The notes below the pieces were generated by a model. It ran no database searches, was not told where the DNA came from, and worked only from the letters and a program-made list of their open reading frames with translations. The translations under genes and the position numbers were made by a program. Source: Tieghemiomyces parasiticus (lineage: Eukaryota > Kickxellomycota > Dimargaritomycetes > Dimargaritales > Dimargaritaceae). From it: 64,000 nt of DNA. Location of the stretch: NCBI GenBank assembly GCA_027575765.1, contig JANBPT010000099.1:1-64000 (forward strand), given 5' to 3'. Positions 1 through 11,320 of the stretch are shown here, in pieces. The first letter of the stretch is position 1; every line of letters begins with the position of its first letter.

Positions 1-927
1 TGGTCCATGATCTGGCAGCACCAGACCCAAGTTATTGTCATGCTGACCCGCGAGGTGGAGAAACGTATGCTCAAGTGTGACGTGTACTGGCCCAGCTTCG
101 TCGCCGCTGCAAATCATCCTGACCCAAGGGGGTCACCGATGGCGGCCGCCGGGTTAGAGTTTCGGGAACTCGGTATTGGGGTATACCCCGTCCGGGAGTA
201 CGCCGACCGGGCCCTCGGCGCTATCGTCCGCGAGGTGGAAGTTCGCGCCCTACCGGGTTTGGAGGATGTGGCTAATCGCTTAGCTCCTACGTTTTCCCCC
301 TCGTCTACTGAGTCCGCTTATACCCCCGCCGCCGGTGCTACGCCTCCCTTACAACCCCTGCGGGTCACCCAGTTTCACTACCAATGCTGGCCCGATCACG
401 ACGCCCCCTCCGATCTACCGCAGTTCCATCGTCTACATCTGGCCATACGGGCTTGCCAAGCCCAAACCCCCGGGGCGCCTGGCTGTCAGCCGCCTATCGT
501 AATCCATTGCAGCGCCGGATGTGGGCGGACGGGTACGTTCATTACCCTCGACTGGATGCTCCAAGCCCTGCAGGCGCCTCACCTCCAGAAGGCGGCGGCC
601 CCTCCTTCCTTACCACCGTCACGGCCGTCTGAGAATGTTTCGGCCACGACTCGTGCAACGGAGGGTACTGGTCACCACACGATTACCGGGTGGCCCGAAG
701 TCCCTGGTCAGGTCACGGACGTCCTCAAACCGCTCGCTGACGAACGTTTCGAGCGGTATCGTTTACTGCCCCCCGATCAGCGAGCTGCTGCGGGAAATCC
801 CCTGTTCGACCTCGTGCGGTACCTCCGCACTCAACGCGTTTCCATGGTGCAGTCAACAGTGCAGTACCTGTTTTGTTATCGTGTATTGGCGGAGTTGTGG
901 CAGCGCGGTGTGATCAAACTCGATTAG
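1..927 (+). CDS. Classical protein tyrosine phosphatase, 5'-truncated by window edge
   Basis: Cysteine-dependent phosphatase removing phosphate from phosphotyrosine. The frame is open to base 1 and the first visible Met (base 7) lies inside the conserved catalytic core (MIWQHQTQVIVMLT block), so the gene starts upstream of the window. Numbering from that Met, the WPD loop (CWPDHDAP) is at residues 127-134 with general-acid D130, the P-loop HCSAGCGRTG at 167-176 with nucleophile C168 and R174, and the Q-loop region (MVQSTVQYLFCY) near 280-291. These are the defining motifs in the right order, so the enzyme should be active. About 70 residues of low-complexity, Pro/Ser/Thr-rich sequence sit between the P-loop and the Q-loop, and another Pro-rich insert precedes the WPD loop; both make it longer than a minimal domain. 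It resembles fungal Ptp/Pyp-type MAPK phosphatases, but the exact orthologue cannot be set from this part. Stop is TAG. Confidence 0.92.
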   Translation, partial: WSMIWQHQTQVIVMLTREVEKRMLKCDVYWPSFVAAANHPDPRGSPMAAAGLEFRELGIGVYPVREYADRALGAIVREVEVRALPGLEDVANRLAPTFSPSSTESAYTPAAGATPPLQPLRVTQFHYQCWPDHDAPSDLPQFHRLHLAIRACQAQTPGAPGCQPPIVIHCSAGCGRTGTFITLDWMLQALQAPHLQKAAAPPSLPPSRPSENVSATTRATEGTGHHTITGWPEVPGQVTDVLKPLADERFERYRLLPPDQRAAAGNPLFDLVRYLRTQRVSMVQSTVQYLFCYRVLAELWQRGVIKLD

Positions 928-1374
928 GAGCTCATTAATAAATTCCAAAGAACTCTTCGTTTGGTCGCTGGGCATGAATTGTAAGGTGCGTACATGGGTC
1001 GTCTGCACACAGTACAGTATATGCGCAAGTTGGTCAATTGTGACTGGTACCGTATCTCCGATACCCCCGCTGGGTCGATGCATTCACGTGATTCAATGGC
1101 GTGTCGAAGAAGGGCTGGTCGCCTAAAATGGGCTTATCGGAGCGAACCGGAGTTGCCATCCCTACTCTTTTACGGGTTCCGGCCGCTCCGGGCTACAGAT
1201 CCTTAAACTCCTAACCTGTCAGGAGACCCTCGTTTCCTATCCGCTTGACCGCTTCACTACGAACCCCCAGTCCTACGCAACCGTAGAATGCACCTAAGTC
1301 CACGTCCTTGCCTACTTCGCACCTCTCCTCCTCCTCCTCCTCCGGCCCCTCCCCATAAAAAAACGTATCCAATC
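928..1374. other. Intergenic, PTP to PET100
   Basis: Apart from the AATAAA just after the phosphatase stop, nothing recognisable. The last ~60 bases before PET100 are C/T-rich (runs of CCTCCTCCT), typical of a fungal promoter or leader on the plus strand. Confidence 0.4.
937..942 (+). terminator. Possible polyadenylation signal of the PTP gene
   Basis: AATAAA hexamer 10 bases after the TAG stop of the tyrosine phosphatase. Position is short but plausible for a compact 3' UTR. Confidence 0.35.
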
Positions 1375-1863
1375 ATGGCGGGCACTCGCATGGAAGTGTT
1401 CCGCTTCGGGGTCTACCTGTTCTTCCCCATCGCGATCATGGTCTACTTTGGCGACCCAGGCTTTTACGATCGCCACGTCCGTCAGGCCCTGAAGGACCTG
1501 TACCCGCCGCCGGAGAAGTGCAACGTAAGTGTCAGGAGACGCGTATGGACGGAAGGGCATAAGGCCGTGGTTACTACGGGGGATCGTTGGCTGGCATGCG
1601 TCGCTACCCAAAGCGAGGCCCTATGCACTTCCCGTTCTGCTCCCGTCGCACTGAAGAAGGTACAACGCATCCCTTACTAACCTCGTCCTCAGCCAGTTCT
1701 ATCCAACTACGTTTACCTGGGTCCACAGAAAATCCCGACTACCCAGAGCGAGATTCAGGCCCAGTTAGCAGAGCTTAAAGCGGCCCACGCCGCCCGCAAA
1801 GCTCGCGAAAACGCCAAGGCCGACGGTCCGGTGCCTTCGGCCGGTAGCTCCGAGACCAAGTAG
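1375..1863 (+). CDS. PET100: Cytochrome c oxidase assembly factor Pet100, two exons
   Basis: Model join(1375..1524,1693..1863), 106 aa. Pet100 is a small inner-mitochondrial-membrane chaperone needed for assembly of respiratory complex IV. The N-terminus MEVFRFGVYLFFPIAIMVYF matches the family signature (Met-Glu-x-Phe-(K/R)-hydrophobic segment with FP) and forms the single membrane span, residues ~8-23. It is followed by the conserved Tyr-Pro-Pro-Pro-Glu-Lys region. The intron (168 nt) has GTAAGT at 1525 and a CCTCAG acceptor ending at 1692, and joins in phase 0; using the AG four bases later would shift the frame and stop early. The second exon gives a charged, Ala/Lys-rich helical tail (AELKAAHAARKARENAK) as in family members. 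The start follows an A-rich stretch and is the only Met placing the membrane span correctly. Stop TAG. Confidence 0.85.
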
Positions 1864-4800
1864 TGAACTCTGCCCCTTGCCCACACCACTAGCTCAGCAG
1901 CCCAGTCCATAGTCTCCCGCGGTGGCCAGTTTGGTGGGCCGCATCCCGCAATTGCTTTTCGAATGCCAATAGTCTCGTCTGTCTTTGTATCATAACGCAC
2001 CGTAACCCTATCAACCCAAGCTGTTAGGCCGTGCGGCTATGTGGCTTCACCCCAGCTCCGTGGTTCTTGTAGCGTACAGTAGCCATATGTCTGGCATAGC
2101 CCCTGACCAAGAATGTTATTAGCCGCACAACTGGTAGGGGGACGCCTCATTCACTCACCAATAAACCAAATTGGAACGGTAGGTACACAGTTGGCCAGTT
2201 AGAGGTTAATTAGCGCTTGGCTCTACGAAATGGTGGGATACCACCAGGGTAGTAGCCGTACAAATGATGCGGAGCCCCTAGTGCGATGTAGTGCCCGTCG
2301 CCCTTACGGGCATGGTGGTCTCCAATGGCCCTAACGTTAGCGTAAACCTCGCACAATTTAAAAAGGTCGACTGTAATCGCCAATTGGACAAGGACCGATA
2401 TATATATATACCGTAAACGTCGTCACCGTCTTGGTCACATTTACGGATGGTTTCATCCGAATAATACACTATGTATAAACAGTAGTGAACTCTGTTCGTG
2501 ACATGTAGGAGGTCATGTTCACACCTGTAAATAAATCGATGACACATGATAGGGGAGTGATATTGTGGTGATATATACCGGGCAGGATAAACAGCTTGCC
2601 CAGATACTCGCGGTAAACGCGAGGGGCTAGAGCTAGTAAGCTGCCAGAGCGTTGTATGGCACATTGGCCCCGTTTGGGAATAAAGATTAGCCGAGGGATG
2701 TGATAAAGAATTCACCACCGCCACAACCATAACGCCACACAAAGGCGTTAGCCTCGGGGGGGGACGTTTTAAACACCAATGGCGGCAGAGATAATTAGCC
2801 GAAGTCCTCTATACCAAAACGATCTCTACGATCAACTCGGACACCAAGTCCATCTCGCAGATTGTGGTAGGTGAGATCCCGAGGGGTGGTTTTATTGCAA
2901 ACGTACGCAAGATAAAGAAAAAATATATGATATCGAGTATTAGTGGCTAGGTTGATGAGTTTATATATACCCTCGAAGTGTGTGGCGATTGGCCTTCGCT
3001 GGGGTCTCGGATAGTTAGTCATGAAGGCACCAGATGCGTTACCCTGGCCAATTGTAGGTGTTGGTGCGGTGGTGTTGGTTCCTGTGTGGCGTTGTGGTGG
3101 CTTGCAGGGTTCTGTGGGGTGTCGGCATTTGGATACCGACACAAATAGACGAGTGCAAATTATCAACTCGTTGTTTATTGTATAAACCCCTACGACGACC
3201 AGGCAACACTAGCAACCTATATCCAATGTTTTATTTACGTTAACAGCTCCTACCGACTACCCTTACTAGATTCAGTCTGACGAGTTGTGTAGATTATAAA
3301 GTATTCGAATGAATATCACCAGGCTGTGTGATGAGGATAGTAACTGACCCATTTATTCTACCGCACGCCACTCGCTATCCCTTATTGTATGGTGGTCGCT
3401 ATCTTTGTAACCGAGGGGCCTCCCGCCCAGAGATCTTATCCCTCCGATATACACGGCCTTCCTGATGGAGTTCCCTCATCCGAATGTCCATCACGAAATG
3501 CTTTATTTTTATGCTCAAGATGGCTGCGACCTTCAGGCTTTTAGGGCGTACTCGGCCGGAACCTGGACCCTTCTCACCATGGGGGGACCAGAGCGAGGAA
3601 TAACAGTACGGACGGGGCCGGGCGCCTACAGGAATAGGTTAACGACAAGTAGCCGTCAGATCAGGAATTGAGAAAAGTAAGGCCCTAGAAGGAATAGAAG
3701 GCGGGATCTGGTTTGGTTATTGAAAGTGATAGAAGGGCGGGGCTGCCGTGGGGATAGGAAGATATACCTTCCATCTCTTAGCTATTAGACGGCGCAGCCA
3801 CCAAGGCTGGGTAGCACCGCCTGGGACGGCAAAGGTAGCCGGCTAGCCTCACTTGGGATAAAAAACAGGAAGTGGGGCTTTAGGCTACGACACCATATGC
3901 CTTGAAATGGGGTTGGTAACGCCAGAGATTAGTTGCGTGGTATATGGAGATAGTTTAACTCCGGCCGCTTACTAGAAGGCGGGGGTTTTTCACCACGGAG
4001 CACAACAGAGCTCATTTGTTTACCTATCTAAACATTTAAATTACAAGCTTACTATACATTTTACCTTGGGAGTACTCAGGTAAACGGACATTACGATCAC
4101 ATAGGATATAGAACGGTATTTTTCTTGAGTACGGATTACGTATAGAACCCCCTCCAATTTAATAAAGCACCGGATGCTACCTGGGAGTTCTCTAGAACCC
4201 TGTGGAGTTCAACCCAGCGAGGTTCGCTTTCAGCCGTCTAGGACCTCCGTTTTCGACAATAGCAGCATGTGGAAACATCAAACGTAACCGGAGGGTCAAA
4301 CCTTACACCACAGTGTGGCATGATTGTACTCGCGTTGACGTGTGGATTATAGCAGCACTGGTACATCTCGGTATCGAATTCCAGTCCGCAGCGGCAGCGG
4401 TGGTAAATTTTTCTGCACATGGTGGCTGTAAGGCGGGTTCGGCTACTCGTGGGGGGAGGGAGATGGGTAAATAAAAACGCGAATGACCGACATATAAGAG
4501 TGTGGTTAGTATAATCTGTACTAGATTTGTGTCCGTTGATTGGACATGTGACGCATTATACTCACCAGCAGTTAGGCGAGTAGATGATCAGGCGGTGGGT
4601 AGGTCAAGTTAGATAGTAAAGATGCCGGCGGCTGCTTCGGGTATGTAACCGGGGCGGCGCTCGCCGTTTTTATACTAGCGCCCGCGCCTACCCGTATGTA
4701 GGGGTACGGTCTAACCATGACGGCGGTCGATATTGCCTGGTTACCAGGCCTCGCCAACGCAGTGATAAATCGAAAGTCAGATCATGAGAATATAGTTTCT

Positions 4801-5179
4801 AGTGAAAAGGGCCCGATCTTTCACACGGCTAAGCGGATAATTAAATAGTAGAACAGGCTACTCGGTTCGTCACTAAGAAATTCTGTCCACGCCACCGGTT
4901 GGAGGTGTAAGCACTCATGCGTCTCTGTCTGTAAACTGAAAAATGGTGATCATGTGGGCTGGTATATCATTGCCTTTGCTGGTCAACCCTAGCCCTTTTC
5001 CTCATAACATATTTTATCAATTGAATTATACAATCACATCTCAATACGAAGTATATACTGATATATATTCTGTTGAAAGCTGTTTTCGACTTTAGCCATT
5101 CAGATGACCCGAGTGATAGTGTATGCAGTCGCCAAGACTACAAAAGGATTAATTTGATCGAAGGGTCACATGTATAGAT
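1864..5179. other. Gene-poor stretch without recognised genes
   Basis: 3.3 kb in which no open frame resembles a protein I know and no splice-linked exon chain could be built. It contains a short (TA)6 run at 2399-2410 and AT-rich patches around 2880-2960 and 4020-4160. Small frames (up to 154 codons at 2278-2742, minus) look like chance. Confidence 0.5.
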
Positions 5180-6475
5180 GGTGCTATATATTTTGAGACA
5201 TCAAAGCTTGCGGTCTCTGACAATGGCACTACGGATAAATCCTAGAGGCGTCTTGGGCGAGGGATCGAAAGGTATAAACCATTCCATGATTGGACCATTT
5301 CTCACTCCACAACGTGCGTTTTTACCTCTCCATCATGCCAGCTTCCGAAATTCCATACCCTGTCCCACCCAAGTTTACCAGGCGTGATGTACAGGTGCCC
5401 ATCTATTTATTTTATTACGAGGGCCACCAGACAGATTCTATTTTAGCTGAACTGACTACCACGCTGGGCCTGGCTGCCTCTAGCCGCTCCGCCGTCTACA
5501 GGTGACTAATTCGCTTTTCGTACCGGTCACTACTCCTTTGAAGATGCGCCTTGATCTAGTCGCCCGTCGGGGGAAATTGGCTAACTTTACGGGGCCAGAC
5601 TTCTGGAACTGTTGGAGGACGACCGTCAACTGACTACTGAACGACCAGCCCGGACCTGCCACACGTCTCCTACTGCCGTAAGCAGTATCCTGCGCAGGGA
5701 CCTGGACTGTGTAGCTACCTAAACCATTGGGTCCTCCACGGCCTTACCGACGACCAGCGCCACCAATGGATACGATTTGCCACTGAGTTCCTGGAGGAGT
5801 TCGATGGTGGCCAGTGACTACCTGCTGGACTCCATCGTCACAGGTGATGAGATCTGGGTGTATCTTTACGATCCCCATCGCTGGCTCAGGTCACCGGAGG
5901 TGGTGTCCTAAAGGTGGCCCTGTCCCAACTGAGACCTGCCAAGGCCATACTACACCCGAGGTGATGCTGACCACTTTCTTCATCAGGTGTGGCCTAGTAC
6001 TCCTGAGTGTTAAGCCCCCCTGGTGTCAAGGGCTCCACCAAACTCTATGGAAAGTACGGGCTGGAGCCCATGGTCCAGGCCTGGGTGGAGGCACGTGGAA
6101 GTCTGAACCATCATCCTCCGTAGCTCCACCATGATAATGCCCCACCACATCTAGCTGCAGCCACCTGTGCCTACATTTCCAACACCAGAGTCAAACTTCT
6201 GCCAGCCCCTCTCTACAGTCCTGCTGACCTGGCCCCCTGTGTCTTCTGGTTGTTCAGGGATATCAAATGACGGCTGAAGGGTAAGAAGTTCACCACGGTG
6301 GAGGTGGTTGTGGACGCCTGGCTATCGGAACTGGCCAGGCTCCAGCCAAGTGACTCTAAAGCCTGTTTTGGTAGTTGGCTAGGAATAGTTTACCGAGCGG
6401 TACAGAGTGATGACAACTAAGTTAAAGAAACACCATTTAGATTTGAGTAAACCGAAACTTTTTGCAGTACCTGTG
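5180..6475 (+). mobile_element. Degenerate mariner transposon relic, copy 1
   Basis: Diverged copy of the mariner at 48660-49949. Alignable landmarks: the leader block ending in the GGTATAAACCATTCC-like segment (~5269), start of the transposase frame at 5336 (MPASEIPYP...FTRRDVQVPIY), the first HTH (SRSAVYR, ~5490), the TGDEIW motif (~5845), HDNAP (~6135) and YSPADLAPCVFWLF (~6215-6255). The frame is broken several times. The third catalytic position is Val (CVF) instead of Asp. Both ends are eroded: no clean terminal inverted repeat remains, only a right-end GTACCTGTGGTA-like remnant near 6470. Boundaries are therefore approximate. It shares two indels and an extra Ala codon with the copy at 39.5 kb. 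Not functional. Confidence 0.85.
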
Positions 6476-7191
6476 GTAAGTCGCATGACCACTATCGCAG
6501 AGTCTGTGGGCTGGTGAAGATAGGACAGAGTTGGTGTCCAACCGACCTAGGTTCGCTATTGTGCCGGATCCTACCTGGGCTCCGGAGTGGCCTATTCATC
6601 CAGCCCTAAATCCATCGGGACCGTACATACTCGTGTTGACCGACTCCCCTTGGGGTGCTCTCGTGACAGATGGGATGTGACCGGCACCTGTCCGTAAGAA
6701 GCCAGGTGAACACACTAATCAATGATGGGTAGTTTGAGGCTACTGTTCGCATGAAGTTTACAGCTCGCGGCAACCCTTACATTCATTGTCGGAGACCCGC
6801 AGTGGAAACGATTAGGACCTTCCATCTACTATACCTTGGCAGGAGTCCACGGAATTGTGTATACTTCCATACCACTTGAGTTGGGTAGGTTTCCAATGTC
6901 GAAATAGTCTATCCAGCCCACCCACTAACTCGTGCGGAGTGTGAGTGGCTATTTTTTTTAATCAGCGATCTACACTCGTGAAAGCGGCGAATAACACCGC
7001 TCCCACTCGGCTTGGCTACCCTGGTGTTGTGAGCCCAAGGACTTTCTGTTAATGGATTCGAAGTCACTCGGGGACCCCTCCACTATTTACCCCCTTTAAT
7101 CATTTACCGCCTGTAGTGTCCGCCCCCTAGACTCGGCCTGATTCCTTCAGCTCCCCTTCCCTCTTTACCCTCTTACTTACGCCTTACGATC
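6476..7191. other. Intergenic, upstream of glycine C-acetyltransferase
   Basis: No gene recognised. The last ~120 bases (7075-7190) are rich in C and T, consistent with promoter/leader of the downstream gene on the plus strand. A T-run sits at 6952-6959. Confidence 0.4.
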
Positions 7192-7233
7192 TTGACCGAG
7201 ACTTTTAATCCCGTACATTGGACCTCCTTGACC

Positions 7234-8750
7234 ATGCATTCCTCGCTCCGCATCCCCGTAATCTCCGCTGCTACCCGCCTCAATCTCTGCTCGTCCCTCG
7301 TCCGCTCCACTTCTGCCATCCGTACCATGAGTTCCGCCTCGCGTTCACTCCCGGCGTCGCTCCAGAAGGTGGTGAGCCAACAGTTGGAGGGCATCCACGA
7401 GGCTGGCACTTACAAGCACGAACGAATCATTACCTCCCCACAGCGTAATCGCATCACCGTAGCGGGTACCCCGAGCGCCCCGGCGACCGAGGCGCCCAAG
7501 GAGGTGCTTAACTTCTGTGCCAACAACTACCTCGGTCTCTCCTCGCACCCGCACGTGATTGAGCGCGGTCAGGAGTTTCTAGCGCGGTATGGTGCCGGTT
7601 TGTCCTCGGTGCGCTTCATCTGCGGTACCCAAAACATCCATAAGGACCTTGAGCGGCAAATCTCGGCCTTCTACGGCACCGAGGATACGGTTCTCTACGC
7701 TTCGTGCTTCGATGCCAACGCCGGTATCTTTGAGGTACTGCTGGGTCCGGAGGACGCCGTGATTAGCGACGCCCTTAACCACGCGTCCATCATCGACGGA
7801 ATCCGGTTGTGTAAGGCCAAGCGGTACCGCTACGCCAACTGCGACCTGGCCGAGCTTGAGGCCCGGCTGCAGGAGGCCGATGCCGCCGGTGCCCGCACCA
7901 AGCTCATCGCCACGGATGGTGTCTTCTCTATGGACGGCCGCATCGCCCCGCTCGACAAGATTTGCGACCTGGCCGATAAATACAATGCCGTGGTGTTCGT
8001 TGATGACTGTCATGCCACCGGGTTCCTGGGTGCCCACGGTCGCGGTACCCCCGAGCACCTCGGGGTGGGCAGTCGGGTGCACCTGGTCAACTCCACTCTG
8101 GGAAAGGCTATGGGCGGCGCGGCCGGCGGATACACCACGGGAAACGCCGACATCATCGCCCTACTCCGCAACAAGAGCCGACCCTACCTCTTCTCCAATA
8201 CCCTGCCGCCCCCAGTTGTCGGGTCTGCTTCGGCCGCCTTCGATCTGATGACTGATCCCAAGGTTCGGGATCAGCTCCTCCCGACGATCTGGAAGAACAC
8301 CGAGCTGTTCCGCTCCCTGCTCACCGCGGCCGGGTTCACCCTTAAGGGTGACAACCACCCCATCGTACCCGTCATGCTCGGCGATGCCCGTCTGGCTTCC
8401 GTGTTCGCCAACGAGATGCTGGAGCGCGGCATCTACGTCATTGGGTTCTCGTACCCCGTGGTCCCCATGGGTAAGTGATGGCAACTAACCGGTCCGACGT
8501 ATTAATTCTCTAACTTCCGATTTTATCACATCCTTCGACCCGAAGGGCCACAGCTTTCCACTAACCATTGGATATATTCTCCATCACACGTCTTTCGCTG
8601 TCATGCGGGTTAATCCCCTACCCAGGTCAAGCCCGTATCCGCGTTCAGATCTCGGCCGCCCATTCTGAAGAAGATATTCGCCTGGCCGCAGAGGCCTTCA
8701 TTTCCATCGGCCGTAAGCACGGTGTGATCCCAGGCTCCGCCAAGCTGTAA
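7234..8750 (+). CDS. GCAT: Glycine C-acetyltransferase (2-amino-3-ketobutyrate CoA ligase), mitochondrial
   Basis: Model join(7234..8470,8626..8750), 453 aa. PLP enzyme of the alpha-oxoamine synthase family that converts 2-amino-3-ketobutyrate plus CoA to glycine and acetyl-CoA in threonine breakdown. Conserved blocks appear along the whole chain: LNFCANNYLGLSSHP, FGAGLSSVRF-type (YGAGLSSVRFICGTQNIHK), DALNHASIIDGIRLCKA, VDDCHATGFLG, and NSTLGKAMGGAAGGY with the PLP lysine K291, then RPYLFSNTLPP and FSYPVVPMG. The intron (GTAAGT at 8471, CCCAG ending 8625) restores GQARIRVQISAAHSEEDI, the expected C-terminal block. Residues 1-35 (MHSSLRIPVISAATRLNLCS...) are basic, hydroxylated and nearly free of acidic residues, a good mitochondrial presequence. 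In-frame ATGs also exist at 7192 (longer) and 7327 (would drop the presequence). Stop TAA. Confidence 0.95.
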
Positions 8751-9077
8751 TGGCTGCCCTGGCTGAGCTTTCCCGTCCCATAGAACATGGTAGATTAATT
8801 GGAGCACGTAGTGGCGACGGTGGCCGGCGCCCACCTACACCACGTGCCCTCCATTCGCTAAAACAAGGAAACATTGCCATGTCCAGGCTGGGAGGTATCG
8901 CAAATTGGCCAAATCATCTACGCTTGCGATCGCCACTACTTATGATGGTACCACGGCCTGTTCGCCTGTGTCAATGACATGGGTAATTTACATAGTAAAG
9001 ATCTTAACTGAAAGCATCTGGCTACGCCTAAGTAGCCTACGACTGGTGGGCACCACCCCCTACCCGGGACTTAGCTC
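8751..9077. other. Intergenic between convergent genes
   Basis: 327 bases between the plus-strand GCAT stop and the minus-strand IES2-like stop. Must hold both 3' ends; no canonical AATAAA is obvious and nothing else is recognised. Confidence 0.4.
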
Positions 9078-11320
9078 CTACTGACCCGAAGAGGCAAGAA
9101 GCTGCCGGTAGTGCAACAGGGAACATGCGTTGAAATGCTTGGACGGGTGGGTGTACTTCTTTTGGATCCCACAGTCGGTAACCGAGCAGGGCGGGGGCGG
9201 CGCCGGGTAGCCCGTGAACTTGCGGACCGGGAGAATTTCAACTGCCTCATCCTCGGGGGACTCAGGCAGGGGCAAGGCCAGCAAAGTGACCTCGGGTTTA
9301 ATGACGAGGCGGATCTCGGTTGGCTGAATTTCCTTGTCTCCGGTGTCAGCGTTCTCCTGTGGCAATGAGGGTGTAGCGAGTTGACGGCAAATTAGCCAAA
9401 AATACGGTTAGCGCCCTCGGTGAACTTCACCAATGATGACCGTTCGACCGGGCCCTACAATACCACGGGGTCACATCGCTTGCCTAGACCGTTTACTCCT
9501 CACTTACATTATCGGCGTCGTCCTTCTTGGACCGCTTCGAGGCTTGCTTCTTGAGCAGCTTGTTGATGGTGTCCAGCTAATGTAGGGCAAGTGGGAGGTG
9601 AGAGTTGGATAACATAAAAAATGTACACCGAACAAGCCGAAGTTAGTTGTAGGTCCGATTTGAGTTGGCGCAAGGAAGTGGGACGCATGGGTCAAAGGAC
9701 AAACGTACCTGGTCCTGCTCGATGCGCTTCTGGGTCTGGAATTTGCGCCGACGGGCATTTTCGGACCGCTTCAATGTGAGCTCTTCCTCGGTCATGACCC
9801 GTCGCTTGGACTCTAGGTGTCGGTGAAGGAGGGTAGGTAGAGTGTCATGCCGATGGAGGAGGGGCCGTGCAGGAATAGGGCGGGTTAGTAACCTTATCAT
9901 CAGCGGGCTGGAGGCTCACCTTGGCAAGTGGGAGCTTGGACCAAAGGTTCCAGAGACAGGCCGAAATAGCATACCTTGTGGGAGCTCCATCAACTCCTCT
10001 CGGGGCCCGTCGGCCATCCGGGCCTTCTGTCGCTTGGTCATGGCTTTCGGGGTCGCGTCGGTGGCAAAGGCCCGCTCGTCATCGCTACTAAATCTGGTAA
10101 CGGTTATAGGTTGGGGTTGGTAGGGTACGTAACGGCTGGTTAGGTCTCGATAGGAGCGGTAGGATTGGTTGGAAATGCAGAGTGCCTATAACTCGAGCCG
10201 CGATGGCCTAAACGATAACCTGTTCGAAGTAACCTACTCTTCTGTTGAGGATAAGGGAGAGGTGAGTGAGTTCAGTGTTTACCAACGAGAAAGTGGGGTC
10301 GATAGGGGAGGGAGGTCAGTACCTTATGGCCATTCGTAACGGGATCGGCAGAATTCCGAGGTAGAGCGCTAATTGCGAACCTATTGCGCGCGAAGCCCCA
10401 GACTTACCTTCATCCTGCGAGCCGATAGGGTCATCTAACTCTTCTACGTCGTCGTCGTCGACCAGCTCCTCATCATCATCACCGACAACGTCTTGGTCAT
10501 CGCTGCCTTCGCTGGACTCGTCATAGTCTTTGACTGACCCGCGGCCGGTCGGCCCTTTGGTCTCCCGTGAAGCTTTGGAGATGCCGGTCACATTCTTGCG
10601 GGTCGGGACCGAAGTGTGACCGCCATGTTGGCTCTTGGGTGGTGGTGAAATGTTTCTGACTTCTCCGTCGCCACCGTCGTCACTCGCAGAGGTAAGGTGA
10701 CCAGCCTTGGCGGCCCCACGGCCGCGCTTAACACCAGCCACTTGACCGGATTTGGCCCGGGCGCCGGTTTCGATAGCTTCCCCTTCGCCACCTTCATTAC
10801 CGTCGCTATCACCGTCCTGAGATCCAACTCTATTGCTGTTGTCATCGCTAACGTCCGCGTCATCGTCATCAACGTCCATCTCGTCATCCTTATTTCCTTC
10901 CTCCTCTTCATCGGACGTATAGTACACCTTGCCACGACGACTGCTAGGTGTGCTCGCAGCTGAGCCCTCGACCTTGCTACGCGTAGAACGGGACGCTGGC
11001 TCGCGTCCGCGACTGGAGGTGGAAGGCCGGCCCCACGCGGATGTGGTACTCTCGGGTGACGACGAAATAAGTACGCCGGAGCCTCGCTGGGCGGGGGATG
11101 AGGGCTGCATGCGACCCTCGTGTGGGCTAACTTTACGGCCAGGCATCCGTCCAGTCGGCGTACTGGAGGCAGACGCCGCGGCACGCGTTGGTTTACGTCC
11201 GGTCGAGGTGGCCACACCGCGGGCTTTGGGCGGCGGGGTCGACGGCGGGGATATTTCGCTCTGCTTGCGTATCCGTGTGGATGCACGAGTAGAGCGTTTA
11301 GCGGGCGTCGAAGGTCCCAT
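9078..11320 (-). CDS. IES2: INO80 chromatin-remodelling complex subunit Ies2-like (PAPA-1 plus zf-HIT)
   Basis: Minus-strand gene with at least five exons: 11320..~10408 (or ~10323), 10093..9975, 9812..9709, 9576..9508, 9356..9078. Exon 1 encodes a long disordered Ser/Thr/Pro/Arg-rich N-terminus with acidic runs (DEEEEGNKDDEMDVDDDDAD). Exons 2-4 give the PAPA-1 region: AMTKRQKARMADGPREELME, then MTEEELTLKRSENARRRKFQ and LDTINKLLKKQASKRSKK, the signature of INO80B/Ies2, which binds and stimulates the Ino80 ATPase. Exon 5 ends with a zf-HIT-like C-terminus (CSVTDCGIQKKYTHPSKHF...ACSLLHYRQL). Exons 2 to 5 join in phase with good GT-AG sites. The exon 1 to 2 join is uncertain: the strong GTAAGT donor (10402-10407) leaves phase 1, whereas exon 2 needs phase 2; a weaker GTACTG donor (10317-10322) keeps the frame. 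Stop TAG. Confidence 0.8.
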
